From positions 1,685,001 through 1,749,000 of the forward strand of contig NZ_CP149510.1 in NCBI RefSeq assembly GCF_040126305.1: DNA of 64,000 nt, written 5' to 3'. A program made the position numbers and the translations under genes. Positions 26,580 through 36,986 of this stretch are shown one piece after another. The DNA is from Pararhizobium sp. A13. Lineage in GTDB: Bacteria > Pseudomonadota > Alphaproteobacteria > Rhizobiales > Rhizobiaceae. The notes under the pieces are model-generated. The model did not search any database and was not told where the DNA came from. It saw only the letters and a list, made by a program, of their open reading frames with translations. Every line of letters starts with the position of its first letter. Within the stretch, counting starts at the first letter, position 1.

Positions 26580-27872
26580 ATGGATCGCATCAGAATTACC
26601 GGCGGCAATGAACTTCGCGGGATCATCCCGATTTCCGGCGCCAAGAACGCCGCTTTGCCGCTGATGATCGCTTCGCTTTTGACGGATGACACGCTGACGC
26701 TGGAAAATGTTCCGCATCTTGCCGATGTCGAGCAGTTGATCCGCATTCTCGGCAATCACGGCGCCGATATCTCCGTCAATGGCCGCCGCGAGCGCCAGAG
26801 CGAAGGCTATTCGCGCACGATCCATTTCACGTCCCGCAACATCGTTGATACCACTGCACCTTATGAGCTCGTTTCGAAGATGCGGGCGAGCTTCTGGGTG
26901 ATCGGCCCGCTTCTGGCGCGTGAAGGCAAGGCACGGGTTTCGCTGCCGGGTGGCTGCGCCATCGGCACGCGGCCGGTCGATCTGTTCATCGAGGGCCTAG
27001 CGGCGCTTGGCGCCACGATCGAGATCGATAGCGGCTACATCAATGCGACGGCGCCGAAGGGCGGCCTGATCGGTGCGCGCTACGTGTTCCCGAAGGTCTC
27101 TGTCGGCGCCACCCACGTGATGATGATGGCAGCGACGCTTGCCAATGGCACGACCACGATCGGCAACGCCGCGCGCGAGCCGGAAGTGGCCGATCTTGCC
27201 CGCTGCCTGAATGCGATGGGCGCGAAGATTACCGGCGCCGGAACCTCGACGATCACCATCGAAGGTGTCACCTCGCTGTCGGGCGCGCGCCACCGGGTCC
27301 TGCCGGACCGCATCGAGACCGGCACCTATGCAATGGCCGTTGCCATGACCGGCGGCGATGTCCTGCTTGAGGGCACGAACGCCAAGCTGCTCGATACGGC
27401 ACTTGAAGCGATCCGCCGCGCAGGTGCCGAAATCTCCGAAACCGAGACGGGTCTTCGCATCGTACGCAATGGCGGCGGCATCAAGCCCGTGGACGTCGTG
27501 ACCGATCCCTTCCCGGGCTTCCCGACTGATCTGCAGGCGCAGTTCATGGGCCTGATGACCAAGTCGAGCGGCATCTCGCATATCACCGAGACCATCTTCG
27601 AAAACCGCTTCATGCATGTGCAGGAACTGGCGCGTCTCGGCGCGAAAATCTCGCTTTCGGGCCAGACCGCCAAGATCGAGGGTGTCGCGCGCCTGAAGGG
27701 CGCGCCGGTCATGGCGACCGATCTGCGCGCCTCGGTGTCCCTGGTCATCGCCGGCCTGGTGGCGGAAGGCGAGACCATGGTGTCGCGCGTCTATCATCTC
27801 GACCGTGGCTTTGAACGGTTGGAGGAAAAGCTCAATCGCTGCGGCGCCAAGGTGGAGCGCGTGAGCGACTGA
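26580..27872 (+). CDS. murA: UDP-N-acetylglucosamine 1-carboxyvinyltransferase
   Basis: 430 residues, the usual length for MurA. It transfers enolpyruvate from PEP to UDP-GlcNAc, the first committed step of peptidoglycan synthesis in the cytoplasm. The N-terminus [20 protein letters not shown] carries the conserved lysine/asparagine pair, and [11 protein letters not shown] (near residue 126) holds the catalytic cysteine that fosfomycin attacks. The two inside-out alpha/beta domains span the whole length. It opens a run of co-directional core genes. Confidence 0.97.
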   Translation: MDRIRITGGNELRGIIPISGAKNAALPLMIASLLTDDTLTLENVPHLADVEQLIRILGNHGADISVNGRRERQSEGYSRTIHFTSRNIVDTTAPYELVSKMRASFWVIGPLLAREGKARVSLPGGCAIGTRPVDLFIEGLAALGATIEIDSGYINATAPKGGLIGARYVFPKVSVGATHVMMMAATLANGTTTIGNAAREPEVADLARCLNAMGAKITGAGTSTITIEGVTSLSGARHRVLPDRIETGTYAMAVAMTGGDVLLEGTNAKLLDTALEAIRRAGAEISETETGLRIVRNGGGIKPVDVVTDPFPGFPTDLQAQFMGLMTKSSGISHITETIFENRFMHVQELARLGAKISLSGQTAKIEGVARLKGAPVMATDLRASVSLVIAGLVAEGETMVSRVYHLDRGFERLEEKLNRCGAKVERVSD

Positions 27873-27976
27873 TCGGTGCTTGCAATGCCACTTGCTGTTG
27901 CGGATTCGCCCGTGGCACCTTATGTCGTTTGTCACGACTGAGCCGCCTTTGGCGGCAGACAAAGGGATGAGATGGC

Positions 27977-28417
27977 ATGGACGCATTGAAGCTGATGGGG
28001 TTGGACCAGGTAGACCTGGCGATCGTCTCCGCCCATGTGCAGGACGCGGTCTTCAAAGTATCGGGTCTTGCCTATGCGCCGCGTCCCCGCCAGCTGTCGC
28101 TGGTGATCAACCGTTTCGTCTGGGAAACGGCGGAAGGGCGCGGCAAGTCCTTCGAGCGCCGCCGCAGCGTGCTGCTTTTCAAGCGTGTCAACGCTGTCCG
28201 CTCCATCGGGTTTGATCGCAGGGATGGCGAACAGGTGCTGTCGCTGCTGGCCATCCAGTTCGGGCAGAACGGCGAGGGGCCGGATGGAACCGTCGAATTC
28301 GTCCTTTCCGGGGGGGCCTCGATCACGCTCGATGTGGAATGCATCGAGGTTCAGCTTGCAGATACCGGTGGCGCATGGGAAACCGGTTTCAAGCCCCGCC
28401 ATCCGGCCGGAGCCTGA
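27977..28417 (+). CDS. DUF2948 family protein
   Basis: 146 residues (MDALKLMGLDQVDLAIVSAH at the start), matching the DUF2948 family that lies between murA and hisD in many Rhizobiales. It is soluble with no signal peptide. The function of the family is not known; the constant position suggests a housekeeping role. Confidence 0.85.
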   Translation: MDALKLMGLDQVDLAIVSAHVQDAVFKVSGLAYAPRPRQLSLVINRFVWETAEGRGKSFERRRSVLLFKRVNAVRSIGFDRRDGEQVLSLLAIQFGQNGEGPDGTVEFVLSGGASITLDVECIEVQLADTGGAWETGFKPRHPAGA

Positions 28418-28481
28418 TCAAGTGCCCGCCGGCCGTTAATGGCCGCACGCTTTTTAGACTATCTATTGAGGACTTTTTCCA

Positions 28482-29786
28482 TTGGCCATCCGCCTTGATT
28501 ATCTCACGCCCGGCTTCGAAGAGCAGTTCGCAGCCTTTCTGACGACCAAGCGGGAAGTCTCGGAAGACGTGAATGCGACTGTGCGGGCGATCATCGATGA
28601 CGTGCGCCTGCGCGGCGACGCGGCGCTGGCCGATTATTCGAACAAATTCGACGGCCTCGATTTCGCTGTGACCGGCATGGCCGTCACCCCGCAAGAGATC
28701 GACGCGGCGATCGGCATGGTCCCCTCCGAGGTTCTCGGCGCGCTGAAGGTCGCTGCGGTTCGCATCGAGGCGCATCACGTCCGGCAACGGCCGAAGGACG
28801 ATATCTACGAGGATTCGATGGGCGTCGGCCTCGGTTCGCGCTGGACCGCGATCGATGCCGTCGGGCTCTATGTGCCAGGCGGCACGGCAAGTTATCCGAG
28901 CTCGGTGCTGATGAATGCGTTGCCGGCCAAGGTTGCCGGTGTCGAGCGCATCGTCATGGTCGTGCCCGCCAATGGTGGCGTCATCAATCCGGCGGTGCTT
29001 GCCGCGGCGCGCATGGCGGGCGTCGAGGAAATCTACCGGATCGGCGGGGCCCAGGCGATTGCGGCTCTTGCCTATGGCACGGCGACGATCGCGCCGGTCG
29101 CAAAGATCATGGGGCCGGGCAATGCTTATGTCGCCGCCGCCAAGCGCCAGGTCTTCGGAACCGTCGGCATCGACATGATCGCCGGACCTTCCGAGGTTCT
29201 CGTCATCGCCGACCGCGACAACGATCCGGACTGGATCGCCGCCGATCTTCTCGCCCAGGCCGAGCACGATGTCGGGGCCCAGTCCATCTTGATCACCGAC
29301 GATGCGCCGTTTGCTGCGGCGGTCGAGGCGGCGGTCGAGCGCCAGCTCCAAACGCTGCCGCGCGGCGAAACCGCAAGAGCCAGCTGGCGCGATTTCGGCG
29401 CGGTCATCCTCGTGCCCGATCTGGAGGTGGCGGTGCCGCTCGCCAACCGCATCGCGGCCGAGCATCTCGAACTTGCGCTCGCCCATGCCGATGCGATGAT
29501 CCCGAAGATCCGCAATGCCGGCGCCATCTTCGTCGGCCGCCACACGCCGGAAGTGATCGGCGATTATGTCGGTGGCTCAAACCATGTGCTGCCGACGGCC
29601 CGTTCCGCCCGTTTCTCCTCCGGCCTCGGCGTGCTCGACTATATGAAGCGCACGTCCATCCTGCGCCTCGGCGCCGACCAGCTGCGTGACCTTGGACCGG
29701 CCGCGATCGCGCTTGCCCGCGCCGAAGGTCTGGAAGCGCATGCGCGGTCGGTCGCCATTCGCCTCAATCTCGGGGGCGAGGGATGA
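28482..29786 (+). CDS. hisD: histidinol dehydrogenase
   Basis: 434 residues starting with TTG. It catalyses the last two NAD-linked oxidations of histidine synthesis (histidinol to histidine) with zinc. Visible signatures are [40 protein letters not shown] and AEHLELAL, which contain NAD- and zinc-site residues of the family. Its TGA overlaps the ATG of the UPF0262 gene by four bases. Confidence 0.96.
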   Translation: MAIRLDYLTPGFEEQFAAFLTTKREVSEDVNATVRAIIDDVRLRGDAALADYSNKFDGLDFAVTGMAVTPQEIDAAIGMVPSEVLGALKVAAVRIEAHHVRQRPKDDIYEDSMGVGLGSRWTAIDAVGLYVPGGTASYPSSVLMNALPAKVAGVERIVMVVPANGGVINPAVLAAARMAGVEEIYRIGGAQAIAALAYGTATIAPVAKIMGPGNAYVAAAKRQVFGTVGIDMIAGPSEVLVIADRDNDPDWIAADLLAQAEHDVGAQSILITDDAPFAAAVEAAVERQLQTLPRGETARASWRDFGAVILVPDLEVAVPLANRIAAEHLELALAHADAMIPKIRNAGAIFVGRHTPEVIGDYVGGSNHVLPTARSARFSSGLGVLDYMKRTSILRLGADQLRDLGPAAIALARAEGLEAHARSVAIRLNLGGEG

Positions 29787-30253
29787 CAGGCAGCCACCGC
29801 CTCTGCGATGTCGTGCTGGACGAAACCATCGGCCGTTCGACGCCCGACGTCGAACACGAGCGGGCGGTTGCGATCTTCGATCTGATCGAGGAGAATTTTT
29901 TCGAACCGGCCGGCCACGCCGGCGGTCCCTACCGGCTCAACCTGTCGCTGATCGACTCGAAGCTCGTCTTGGTGATCACCACCGAGGCGGGTGCAGGCGT
30001 GGCGACCCATATCCTGTCGCTGACGCCGTTCCGCCGAATCGTGAAGGACTATTTCATGATCTGCGAAAGCTATTACGAGGCGATCCGCTCCTCGACACCG
30101 AGCCAGATCGAGGCGATCGACATGGGCCGGCGCGGCATTCACAATGAAGGCTCTCAGACGCTGATGGACAGGTTGTCGGGCAAGATCAAGCTGGATTTCG
30201 ATACGGCACGGCGCCTGTTCACGCTCGTCTGCGTGCTCTACTGGCGGGGATAG
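29783..30253 (+). CDS. UPF0262 family protein
   Basis: 156 residues of the UPF0262 family (DEHERAV-like N-terminus [18 protein letters not shown], then [13 protein letters not shown]). The family is confined to alphaproteobacteria and typically follows hisD. Translationally coupled to hisD by a four-base overlap and only two bases from the next gene. No biochemical role is known. Confidence 0.9.
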   Translation: MTGSHRLCDVVLDETIGRSTPDVEHERAVAIFDLIEENFFEPAGHAGGPYRLNLSLIDSKLVLVITTEAGAGVATHILSLTPFRRIVKDYFMICESYYEAIRSSTPSQIEAIDMGRRGIHNEGSQTLMDRLSGKIKLDFDTARRLFTLVCVLYWRG

Positions 30254-30255
30254 CC

Positions 30256-30738
30256 GTGACGGTCGCTGCTTCCCCCAACCTGCCGCAGCAGACCGGGAAA
30301 ACGCCGAAGTCGGTGCTGTTCATGTGCGGAATGAACGCTATCCGCTCGCCGATGGCCGAAGTGCTGGCGAAAGCGATGCTGCCGCCGGGGACCTATATCG
30401 CCTCGGCCGGTGTCAGGCCGGGAGAGCGCGATCCCTTCGTCGATGTGGTGCTGCAGGAAATCGGGCTGACGGCCGGGCGGCATCAGCCGCATACGCTGGA
30501 CGAACTCGAGGACGATTATTTCGATCTGATCGTCACCCTTGCGCCAGAGGCGCATCATGCGGCGCTGGAATTGACGCGGTCGATGGCGATCGATGTGGTA
30601 TATTGGCCGACGCCAGACCCGACGGTCGCAACCGGAACCCGCGAGCAGATCGTCGCGGCCTATCGCGAGGTCCGAAATCACATCGCCACCTTGCTTAAGC
30701 ATCGTTTGCTTGGACAAATGCCGGACAAGATGGCATAG
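30256..30738 (+). CDS. low-molecular-weight phosphatase family protein
   Basis: 160 residues from a GTG start. The phosphate-binding loop reads [15 protein letters not shown], a C-X5-R motif followed by Ser, as in low-molecular-weight tyrosine phosphatases and arsenate reductases. A late PDPTVATG segment gives the general-acid aspartate. An extra N-terminal segment of about 18 residues precedes the domain. Position in the hisD-UPF0262-infA operon is conserved; the substrate is unknown. Confidence 0.87.
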   Translation: MTVAASPNLPQQTGKTPKSVLFMCGMNAIRSPMAEVLAKAMLPPGTYIASAGVRPGERDPFVDVVLQEIGLTAGRHQPHTLDELEDDYFDLIVTLAPEAHHAALELTRSMAIDVVYWPTPDPTVATGTREQIVAAYREVRNHIATLLKHRLLGQMPDKMA

Positions 30739-30862
30739 CGCACAGGAAAACCGGAAAAGACGGTCGCTGCTGTTCACAAAACCGCGGCGATTGTGTAGTT
30801 TCCGCCAAATTTTGAAGGGCGCGGGTAGCGTCCACAGAGAAGCACAGAAAGAAATACCCTAC

Positions 30863-31081
30863 ATGGCGAAAGAAGAAGTCCTCGAATTCCCGGGCGTAGT
30901 CACCGAATTGCTTCCCAATGCGACGTTCCGCGTCAAGCTTGAAAACGAACATGAGATCATCGCCCATACGGCCGGTCGCATGCGCAAGAACCGCATCCGT
31001 GTTCTCGCCGGCGACAAGGTACTTGTCGAAATGACCCCCTACGACCTGAGCAAGGGCCGTATCACCTATCGCTTCAAATAA
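30863..31081 (+). CDS. infA: translation initiation factor IF-1
   Basis: 72 residues from [10 protein letters not shown], exactly the IF-1 length, with the OB-fold sequence [20 protein letters not shown]. The reading frame continues upstream without a stop, but only this ATG gives the family's N-terminus. IF-1 occupies the ribosomal A site during initiation. Confidence 0.97.
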   Translation: MAKEEVLEFPGVVTELLPNATFRVKLENEHEIIAHTAGRMRKNRIRVLAGDKVLVEMTPYDLSKGRITYRFK

Positions 31082-31132
31082 GCGCGGCGCGGCTTGTTTG
31101 CCGCAAAACACGAGATCGATGGCCCTGTTGCG

Positions 31133-31753
31133 ATGGCATTGACACACAAGCTGATCCTGGCCTCCGGTTCGCCGCGGCGTGTCGAACTGCTCGCCCAGGC
31201 GGGCATCGAGCCGGCGCGACTGATGCCGATGGATCTGGACGAGACGCCGAAGCGCACCGAGCATCCGCGCTCGCTGGCCTGGCGGCTGTCGTCGGAGAAG
31301 GCACGGGCAGCGCTTGCCGCCATCAAAGGCGAGCCCGGCTGGGAAGGAAGCTACATCCTCGCCGCCGATACCGTTGTCTCCGTAGGACGCCGGGTTCTCG
31401 GTAAGCCGGAACTGGTCAGTGAAGCGTCGAGTGCGCTGCATCTTCTTTCCGGCCGCAGTCATCGGGTCTATACCGGCGTCTGTCTGATCACGCCGGACAA
31501 GACGGTGCGGCAGAAGGTCATCGACACCAAGGTACGTTTCAAGCGGCTCTCCAGCCACGATATCGACAGCTACCTCGCGTCGGGCCAGTGGCGCGGCAAA
31601 GCGGGTGCCTATGGCATCCAGGGCATCGCCGGCAGCTTCGTCGTCAAGCTGGTGGGTTCATATACCAATGTCGTCGGCTTGCCGCTGTATGAGACGGTGA
31701 GCCTGCTGATGGGCGAAGGTTATGACGTGCATGAAAGTTGGATGAAGGGCTAA
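31133..31753 (+). CDS. maf: Maf-family nucleotide pyrophosphatase
   Basis: 206 residues from ATG 31133; a TTG 39 bp upstream in frame gives a non-conserved extension. The N-terminus [18 protein letters not shown] and the central [18 protein letters not shown] are Maf signatures: the substrate loop and catalytic aspartate. [11 protein letters not shown] is also typical. Maf proteins hydrolyse modified or standard nucleoside triphosphates to monophosphates. It lies between infA and yacG, a common rhizobial order. Confidence 0.93.
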   Translation: MALTHKLILASGSPRRVELLAQAGIEPARLMPMDLDETPKRTEHPRSLAWRLSSEKARAALAAIKGEPGWEGSYILAADTVVSVGRRVLGKPELVSEASSALHLLSGRSHRVYTGVCLITPDKTVRQKVIDTKVRFKRLSSHDIDSYLASGQWRGKAGAYGIQGIAGSFVVKLVGSYTNVVGLPLYETVSLLMGEGYDVHESWMKG

Positions 31754-31757
31754 CGCC

Positions 31758-31964
31758 ATGAGTTCTGAAGGAAACAAGGGTGCATCGAATATTGCGCCGC
31801 TGCGCAAGACTGTGCCATGTCCGGAATGCAGGCGCCCGTCGCACCGGGAACACTACCCCTTCTGTTCCGACCGCTGCCGTAACGTCGATCTCCACAGATG
31901 GCTCAAAGGTTCCTATGCCATTCCGGTAGCCGACGACGAATCGAAAGCCGGCGACGAGGAATAA
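31758..31964 (+). CDS. yacG: DNA gyrase inhibitor / zinc-binding protein YacG
   Basis: 68 residues with the YacG zinc knuckle: CPEC, then FCSDRCRNVDLHRWL, giving four cysteine ligands in C-X2-C and C-X3-C pairs. YacG binds GyrB and inhibits its activity in E. coli. It starts four bases after the maf stop. Confidence 0.93.
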   Translation: MSSEGNKGASNIAPLRKTVPCPECRRPSHREHYPFCSDRCRNVDLHRWLKGSYAIPVADDESKAGDEE

Positions 31965-32152
31965 TGCGGCTAAAAATTTCGCGGATATCCGTTGTTTTTC
32001 AGATGTTTGCGACGAATGACATTTTCCTGTCGAAAAAACGTCATTTGGTGCTGGACACCGCCGAACAAGATGTTATAACCCCGCTCGCTTCCGGGGCGCA
32101 GCCAACCGCCCCACGGTTCTTCAAGCGGAACCACTGCTCACAAAGCAGGGAT

Positions 32153-32228
32153 GCCCGGATAGCTCAGTTGGTAGAGCAGCGGATTGAAAATCCGCGTGTC
32201 GGTGGTTCAAATCCGCCTCCGGGCACCA
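32153..32228 (+). tRNA. tRNA-Phe (anticodon GAA)
   Basis: A full cloverleaf with acceptor GCCCGGA/TCCGGGC, D-arm GCTC/GAGC, anticodon stem CGGAT/ATCCG with loop TTGAAAA (anticodon GAA), and T-loop TTCAAAT. CCA is encoded at 32226-32228. Confidence 0.97.
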
Positions 32229-32250
32229 TTTTTCTATGAACATCTCATAG

Positions 32251-33264
32251 TCTTGGGGAGAACCGGTTAGTTACCTGTGGTTCACATTCCAGATTGCCGC
32301 CCTGAGCACGAATGCGGTCACGGGCCTGACCTCCACACAGGTCGATGCCTTGTCCGCCACACAGGTTGCGGCTTTAACATCGTCCCAGGTTGCGAGCCTC
32401 AGCTCGACACAGATTGCCGCCCTGAGCACGGCCGACCTGGCGACCTTCTCGACCGACGAAATCGCCGCAATCAGCGCGGCTGCCCTGTCCGGACTGTCTA
32501 CTGGCAATATTGCGGCCCTCAGCGCCGGCCAGACCGCGACCTTGACGACAAGCCAGGTGGCAGCTTTGTCTTCCAGTCAGATCGAGGCCTCGAGTTCCGC
32601 GCAGATTGCAGCGCTGACCACGTCGCAGATCGGCGCTCTGGGTTCGGGGCAAGCCAAGGCCCTGTCCAGAGATAGCATCGCGGCGCTTTCCGCTGGCCAG
32701 ATTGCTGCCTTGAGCACGAAGGCGGCAACAGGCTTGACCTCCACGCAGATCGATGCCTTGTCGACCGCGCAGGTCGAGGCTTTGACATCGACGCAGATTG
32801 CGAGCCTCAGCTCGACGCAAATTGCCGCCTTGAGCACGGCCGACCTGGCGACCTTCTCGACCGACGAAATCGCGGCGATCAGCTCGGCTGCCCTGTCGGG
32901 GCTGTCAACGTCCAACACCGCAGCGCTTTCCACCGGCCAGATTGCGGCCATGAGCGCGAAGGCGGTTGCGGGTTTGACCTCGGCACAGATCGCCGCCTTG
33001 TCAACCGGCCAGATCGCCGCTTTGTCTTCGATTCAGATCGCTGCATTGGGACCGACACAAGTCCCGGCTCTGTCTACCGAGGATCTGGCGACCTTTTCGA
33101 CCGATGAGATCGCGTCGCTCAGTTTGTCTGCCATCTCCGGACTATCCACGGAAGACATTTCGAACCTGTCGAGCGATCAGCTGCAGGCCATAACGGCGGC
33201 CCAGGTGGAGGCGCTGGATGCGGAGCAAATTGCTGCGGTCATTTCAGCCTATCAGTCATTCTGA
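32251..33264 (+). pseudogene. 3' fragment of a large Ala/Ser/Thr repeat protein
   Basis: The frame is open from base 32251, directly after a TAG, with no ATG or GTG and no ribosome site. The first possible start is a TTG at 32350, already inside the repeats. The protein is built from short degenerate units of the form AALSTxQI, 8-12 residues long. They are grouped in an about 80-residue module containing STADLATFSTDEIAAIS that occurs three times. Such solenoid or beta-helix repeats belong to big surface or secreted proteins. The missing N-terminus and the position 22 bp after tRNA-Phe suggest the remnant of a gene cut off by an insertion or deletion. Confidence 0.6.
32293..33180 (+). repeat. 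three long imperfect direct repeats in the repeat-protein gene
   Basis: Copies of an about 240-base module begin at 32293, 32701 and 32941. Each contains the stretch encoding ADLATFSTDEIA or a close variant. The first two are the most alike over roughly 240 bases. They are coding repeats, not a CRISPR array. Confidence 0.8.
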
Positions 33265-33553
33265 TGGTTGACTGCACGGCGTTGGCTGCATGACGTCCCG
33301 GGGAGTGGTGTGACTTCCGCTATCGCCGAGCTTTCCGGGAAGGATTTAGTCGGGAATCCGCGCATGAGACGGCCCCATGATGTCCTTTCCCCTGATGCTT
33401 CGAGCGGCACGCCCGGCGGCGCGGGTGCCGACTCGACGGCGGGCACGGGCGGACTGCCTCCTCTTCGTCACGGCCGGCGTGGCGGCAAGCCTTGCCGATG
33501 CCCCACCAGCACCGCCGCCTTCAAGTTATTGCGGTGGTGATGACAGATGGACG

Positions 33554-33955
33554 CTAATGCGCCGCGGTCGCCGGGCGCGCAGCGGTGGTCCCGCCACTGA
33601 AAATGATCCCCGCGAACATTAACACACCGGCGAACGCAATGATCGACGCGACCGCCACAACGGGCTCCATCGACGGGTTGCCAGTGAGCATGAGGTAGAG
33701 CGCCGGCACCAGCAAAGCCACGCCGGCCGTGTAGACGGCATACTGGATCATCGCGATCCGACGTTCAGCTTTGGCCGGATTGAGGGCGTGGTATCCGCCG
33801 AAAATCGCCATGGTGACCCATCCGAGCAGGTTCGCATGAGCGTGTGCACCGATCGCACTATGATCGCCAGCGATGGCCATGTGCAGGCCCATGGAAATCC
33901 CGATGATCAGGAAGATGATGGCTGTTTTGAAATAAAGCTGAGCGACGCGCGGCAT
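33554..33955 (-). CDS. small membrane protein related to haem-copper oxidase subunit I
   Basis: 133 residues with four membrane segments. The segment GLHMAIAGDHSAIGAHAHAN, followed by LLGWVTMAIFGGYHAL, resembles the histidine-bearing helices of CcoN/NorB-type oxidase subunits. The protein is only about a quarter of that size, so it is not a complete oxidase. Stand-alone proteins like this occur in rhizobia. It may bind haem or copper through its histidines; that is inference. Confidence 0.7.
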   Translation of the reverse strand: MPRVAQLYFKTAIIFLIIGISMGLHMAIAGDHSAIGAHAHANLLGWVTMAIFGGYHALNPAKAERRIAMIQYAVYTAGVALLVPALYLMLTGNPSMEPVVAVASIIAFAGVLMFAGIIFSGGTTAARPATAAH

Positions 33956-34124
33956 TCAGGATCCCCCTATTGTTGCCCCGCGCTAATATTAGCATTGATT
34001 TGGATTTGCCGAGAATAACCAAAATTGGTGGCGTCGCCGCAAACCTCCGCCCTGCCGGAGCGTCCGCTTGCTGCGCGAATTGCGTGTTGCGCATTTTCCC
34101 GGCTAAGGCGATCAGTTCCCCCCA

Positions 34125-35342
34125 TCAAAGGGCAAACACATCGATCGGTTCGCCAAGCCCCCGCAACGGATGCAGGCCTAAATTTTCCAACTGGGCCTGG
34201 CATCCTGCCGTCTCGACGAAGGCCCGTGACAGAAGCACGGGGCGCTTGAGTTCCTTCGTCAGGCTTTCCAGGCGCGAGGCGATGTTGACGGCAGGGCCGA
34301 TGACGGTGAAGTCGAGGCGGCTGCGCGAACCGATATTGCCGTACATCACATCGCCCACATGGACGCCGATGCCGTAGCCGAGAGGTGCATGACCCTTTTT
34401 CACGTTCTCCTCGTTCAGCGCCGCCATGGCGGCCTGGGCCTCGCGGATAGCACTTAGCAGGTCGTGGCAGGCATTGGCGTTGCTGAGCGGAAAGATCGCC
34501 AGAAGACCGTCGCCCATGAATTTCAGGATTTCGCCGCCGTGCCGTTCGATCGGTTCCGCCATCGCATCGAAATATCCGTTCAGGAGTTCGATGACGTCGT
34601 CGCGGGGCCACATATCGGATATGCCGGTAAAGTCACGCAGATCGCAGATCAGGATGGCAGCACCCACCGTTACGCCGCTGCCCCGAGTCGTAGCGCCTGC
34701 GAGGATCTGCTCGCTTGCATGCGGGCCGACATAGGTTTCAAGAAGCGTGCGCGCCAGGCGGTTTTTCAGCCGGATCTCGCTGACAAGGGCAACGGCCGGC
34801 AAAAGGTCGGCCAGGAATGCGATCTCGCCATCGCTGAAACCGCCGGGCCTGTCGCTGGCAAAGGAGATGATGTGGCGCTTGCCCAGCGTGTGTTCCAGCG
34901 GCCAGGCGATATAGTCGGTATGCCCCTCGGCGCGCAGTTCGTCGTAAAGCGGGTAGGGTGAAGCGTCCCCGTATCCCGGCTCAATGTGCTGGCGGACGAC
35001 GGTGGCGCCGCTGTTGAGTTCGTTGATCGGGCTGTTGCGATATTGGGCGGTGTCCTCGACACCATAGCCAAAGGTGCGGATTTCGGCCTCTTTCATACCT
35101 CTCAGCCACAGAATCCGCGCGCCGAGCCATTGCGGATGGAGCGTGCGGAAATGCAACGTGCCGCGCGAGACCGGCACGCCGGCCTCGACGAGCTTGTCGC
35201 ACATCGCCACGAAGATATTGTCGATGAAGCGCTCGTTGCGCGTCTCGCTCACCAGCCATTCTACGATGCCGCTGCTGTCGCCTGGCAGCAACTCTGTGCT
35301 CCCGGGGCGCAGGCTGGAAGTGGCGCTGGATGGAAATTGCAT
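34125..35342 (-). CDS. class III adenylate cyclase with N-terminal sensor region
   Basis: 405 residues. The N-terminal about 190 residues are a GAF-like sensory region. The C-terminal cyclase domain has the two metal aspartates in AILICDLRDFTG and FMGDGLLAIF. Adenine-specifying residues are seen in LKFMGD (Lys) and RLDFTVIG (Asp). NIASRLE supplies the transition-state Asn and Arg. All are intact, so it should make cAMP. No membrane segment is seen. It is a single gene with about 200 bp free on each side. Confidence 0.88.
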   Translation of the reverse strand: MQFPSSATSSLRPGSTELLPGDSSGIVEWLVSETRNERFIDNIFVAMCDKLVEAGVPVSRGTLHFRTLHPQWLGARILWLRGMKEAEIRTFGYGVEDTAQYRNSPINELNSGATVVRQHIEPGYGDASPYPLYDELRAEGHTDYIAWPLEHTLGKRHIISFASDRPGGFSDGEIAFLADLLPAVALVSEIRLKNRLARTLLETYVGPHASEQILAGATTRGSGVTVGAAILICDLRDFTGISDMWPRDDVIELLNGYFDAMAEPIERHGGEILKFMGDGLLAIFPLSNANACHDLLSAIREAQAAMAALNEENVKKGHAPLGYGIGVHVGDVMYGNIGSRSRLDFTVIGPAVNIASRLESLTKELKRPVLLSRAFVETAGCQAQLENLGLHPLRGLGEPIDVFAL

Positions 35343-35509
35343 AACTACACCCCGTCATGGTCGTCGGCGCTGTGGACTGTAAACTTAGTCACGGCGAGAC
35401 CGGAATACCAGAGTGGGATGTGTCTTAAGTGCTTTGAGATTGGCCCGTCGCGCCAACTATGGCCGGCCGGGAGAGGGCGGTCGGCGCGATGCCGATTGCA
35501 AAACAGAAT

Positions 35510-35539
35510 CATGGCGCCGTCTGGTCCGACGGCGCCATG
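35510..35539 (-). terminator. terminator of glnII
   Basis: CATGGCGCCGTC and GACGGCGCCATG pair perfectly over 12 bp around a six-base loop, ten bases past the glnII stop. On the minus strand the hairpin is followed by ATTCTGTTTTG, a T-rich tract. Confidence 0.8.
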
Positions 35540-35548
35540 AGAAATCGT

Positions 35549-36589
35549 TTAGGCGGCAGCCGAAACGCTGCCTTCGACCGGAACTTCCGAGATCGTCTTC
35601 AGGATCTGGGAGGCGATCTGGTAGGGGCAGCCCTGCGAGTTCGGGCGGCGGTCTTCCAGGTAACCCTTGTATCCGTTGTTGACGAAGGAGTGCGGCACGC
35701 GGATCGAAGCGCCGCGGTCAGCAACGCCGTAGCTGAACTTGTTCCACGGCGCAGTCTCGTGCTTGCCGGTCAGGCGCTTATCGTTGTCCGGACCGTAGAC
35801 GGCGATGTGGTCCATCAGGTTCTTTTCAAAGGCCGCCATCAGCGCTTCGAAATATTCCTTACCGCCGACTTCGCGCATATGCTTGGTCGAGAAGTTGGCA
35901 TGCATGCCAGAACCGTTCCAGTCGGTATCGCCGAGCGGCTTGCAATGGAACTCGATGTCGATGCCGTATTTTTCCGTCAGGCGCTGCAGCAGGTAGCGTG
36001 CCATCCAGATTTCGTCAGCGGCCTTCTTGGAGCCCTTGCCGAAAATCTGGAATTCCCACTGACCCTTGGCCACTTCGGCATTGATGCCTTCGTGATTGAT
36101 GCCGGCAGCGAGGCAGAGGTCGAGATGCTCTTCGACGATCTTGCGGGCGACGTCGCCGACACTCGAATAGCCGACGCCGGTGTAGTACGGACCCTGCGGA
36201 GCCGGGTAGCCCGTTTCCGGGAAGCCGAGCGGACGACCGTTCTTGTAGAAGAAATATTCCTGCTCGAAGCCGAACCAGGTGCCTTCGTCGTCGAGGATCG
36301 TGGCGCGGCTGTTGGACGCGTGCGGCGTGACGCCATCCGGCATCATGACTTCGCACATGACGAGCGCGCCGTTGGTGCGGGCCGGATCCGGATAGATCGC
36401 AACCGGCTTCAGCACGCAGTCCGAGCTGCGGCCTTCGGCCTGCATGGTCGACGAACCGTCGAAGCCCCACAGCGGCAGCTGTTCGAGTGTGGGGAACGTT
36501 TCGAATTCCTTGATCTGTGTCTTACCGCGAAGATTCGGTACCGGTGTGTACCCATCGAGCCAGATGTACTCGAGCTTGTATTTCGTCAT
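35549..36589 (-). CDS. glnII: glutamine synthetase type II
   Basis: 346 residues from MTKYKLEYIWLDGY; the ATG at 36589 is preceded by AGAGG at proper spacing, while the longer frame upstream is non-conserved. This is the eukaryote-like GSII of rhizobia, which forms glutamine from glutamate, ammonia and ATP. Signatures include PLWGFDGSSTMQAEG, ATP/metal-site motifs near WFGFEQEYFF, and GSGMHANFSTKHMR. GSII lacks the adenylylation control of GSI and is regulated at transcription. A sigma-54 promoter lies upstream, as expected for NtrC control. Confidence 0.96.
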   Translation of the reverse strand: MTKYKLEYIWLDGYTPVPNLRGKTQIKEFETFPTLEQLPLWGFDGSSTMQAEGRSSDCVLKPVAIYPDPARTNGALVMCEVMMPDGVTPHASNSRATILDDEGTWFGFEQEYFFYKNGRPLGFPETGYPAPQGPYYTGVGYSSVGDVARKIVEEHLDLCLAAGINHEGINAEVAKGQWEFQIFGKGSKKAADEIWMARYLLQRLTEKYGIDIEFHCKPLGDTDWNGSGMHANFSTKHMREVGGKEYFEALMAAFEKNLMDHIAVYGPDNDKRLTGKHETAPWNKFSYGVADRGASIRVPHSFVNNGYKGYLEDRRPNSQGCPYQIASQILKTISEVPVEGSVSAAA

Positions 36590-36670
36590 TTCGAACCTCT
36601 CATGGGTTGATGATGCGCAGCACCAGGAAAACCTGAACCGTGCTTCGCCGCCAACGGCTGGCGACATACA

Positions 36671-36686
36671 TGCACAGGTCGTGCCA
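36671..36686 (-). promoter_or_regulatory. sigma-54 promoter of glnII
   Basis: On the minus strand this reads TGGCAC-GACCT-GTGCA, a match to the -24/-12 consensus with G for T at the first -12 base. It lies 82 bp upstream of the glnII ATG. Rhizobial glnII genes are known to be transcribed by RpoN with NtrC, which supports the call. I did not find a clear NtrC operator farther upstream. Confidence 0.65.
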
Positions 36687-36959
36687 GTTTGGTGGGCGCG
36701 GCGTTCGATGCCCATTCTTGTCTCCGCAAGAGGACAATTATCGGACAAGGCAGCCTTGCGAGAGCGGCGGGATGCGGAATTCCGAAATCACTGGCGAAAT
36801 TGAGTTTTTTCGGACAGGGCGGCCTTCGTTTCCGGCAATTTGGCACCCGCTTTTCTTTAAAATCTCGAACTTTGCGCAATTTTTACGCAAAATCCGCGAC
36901 ATTTTGACCTGAGTGCAAACGCCCAAAATTTGTTGCGAAAACTCGGCCAAGACGTCTCT

Positions 36960-36986
36960 GCCTAAAAAATAGCCTATTTTTTAGGC
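36960..36986. repeat. perfect AT-rich inverted repeat between glnII and DUF2735
   Basis: GCCTAAAAAATA and TATTTTTTAGGC are exact reverse complements around GCC. A T9 run follows 7 bases later on the plus strand. It could be an operator for the gene at 37088 or a terminator of an unseen short transcript. The rest of the 36590-37087 gap shows no gene. Confidence 0.6.

Noticed and set aside
32293..33180. CRISPR-like regularly spaced repeats
   Set aside because: The repeats are coding, of variable unit length, without constant spacers, and no cas genes are near.
36845..36860. A second sigma-54-like site (TGGCAC then TTTCT) facing DUF2735
   Set aside because: The -12 part lacks the essential GC and it lies about 240 bp from the gene.
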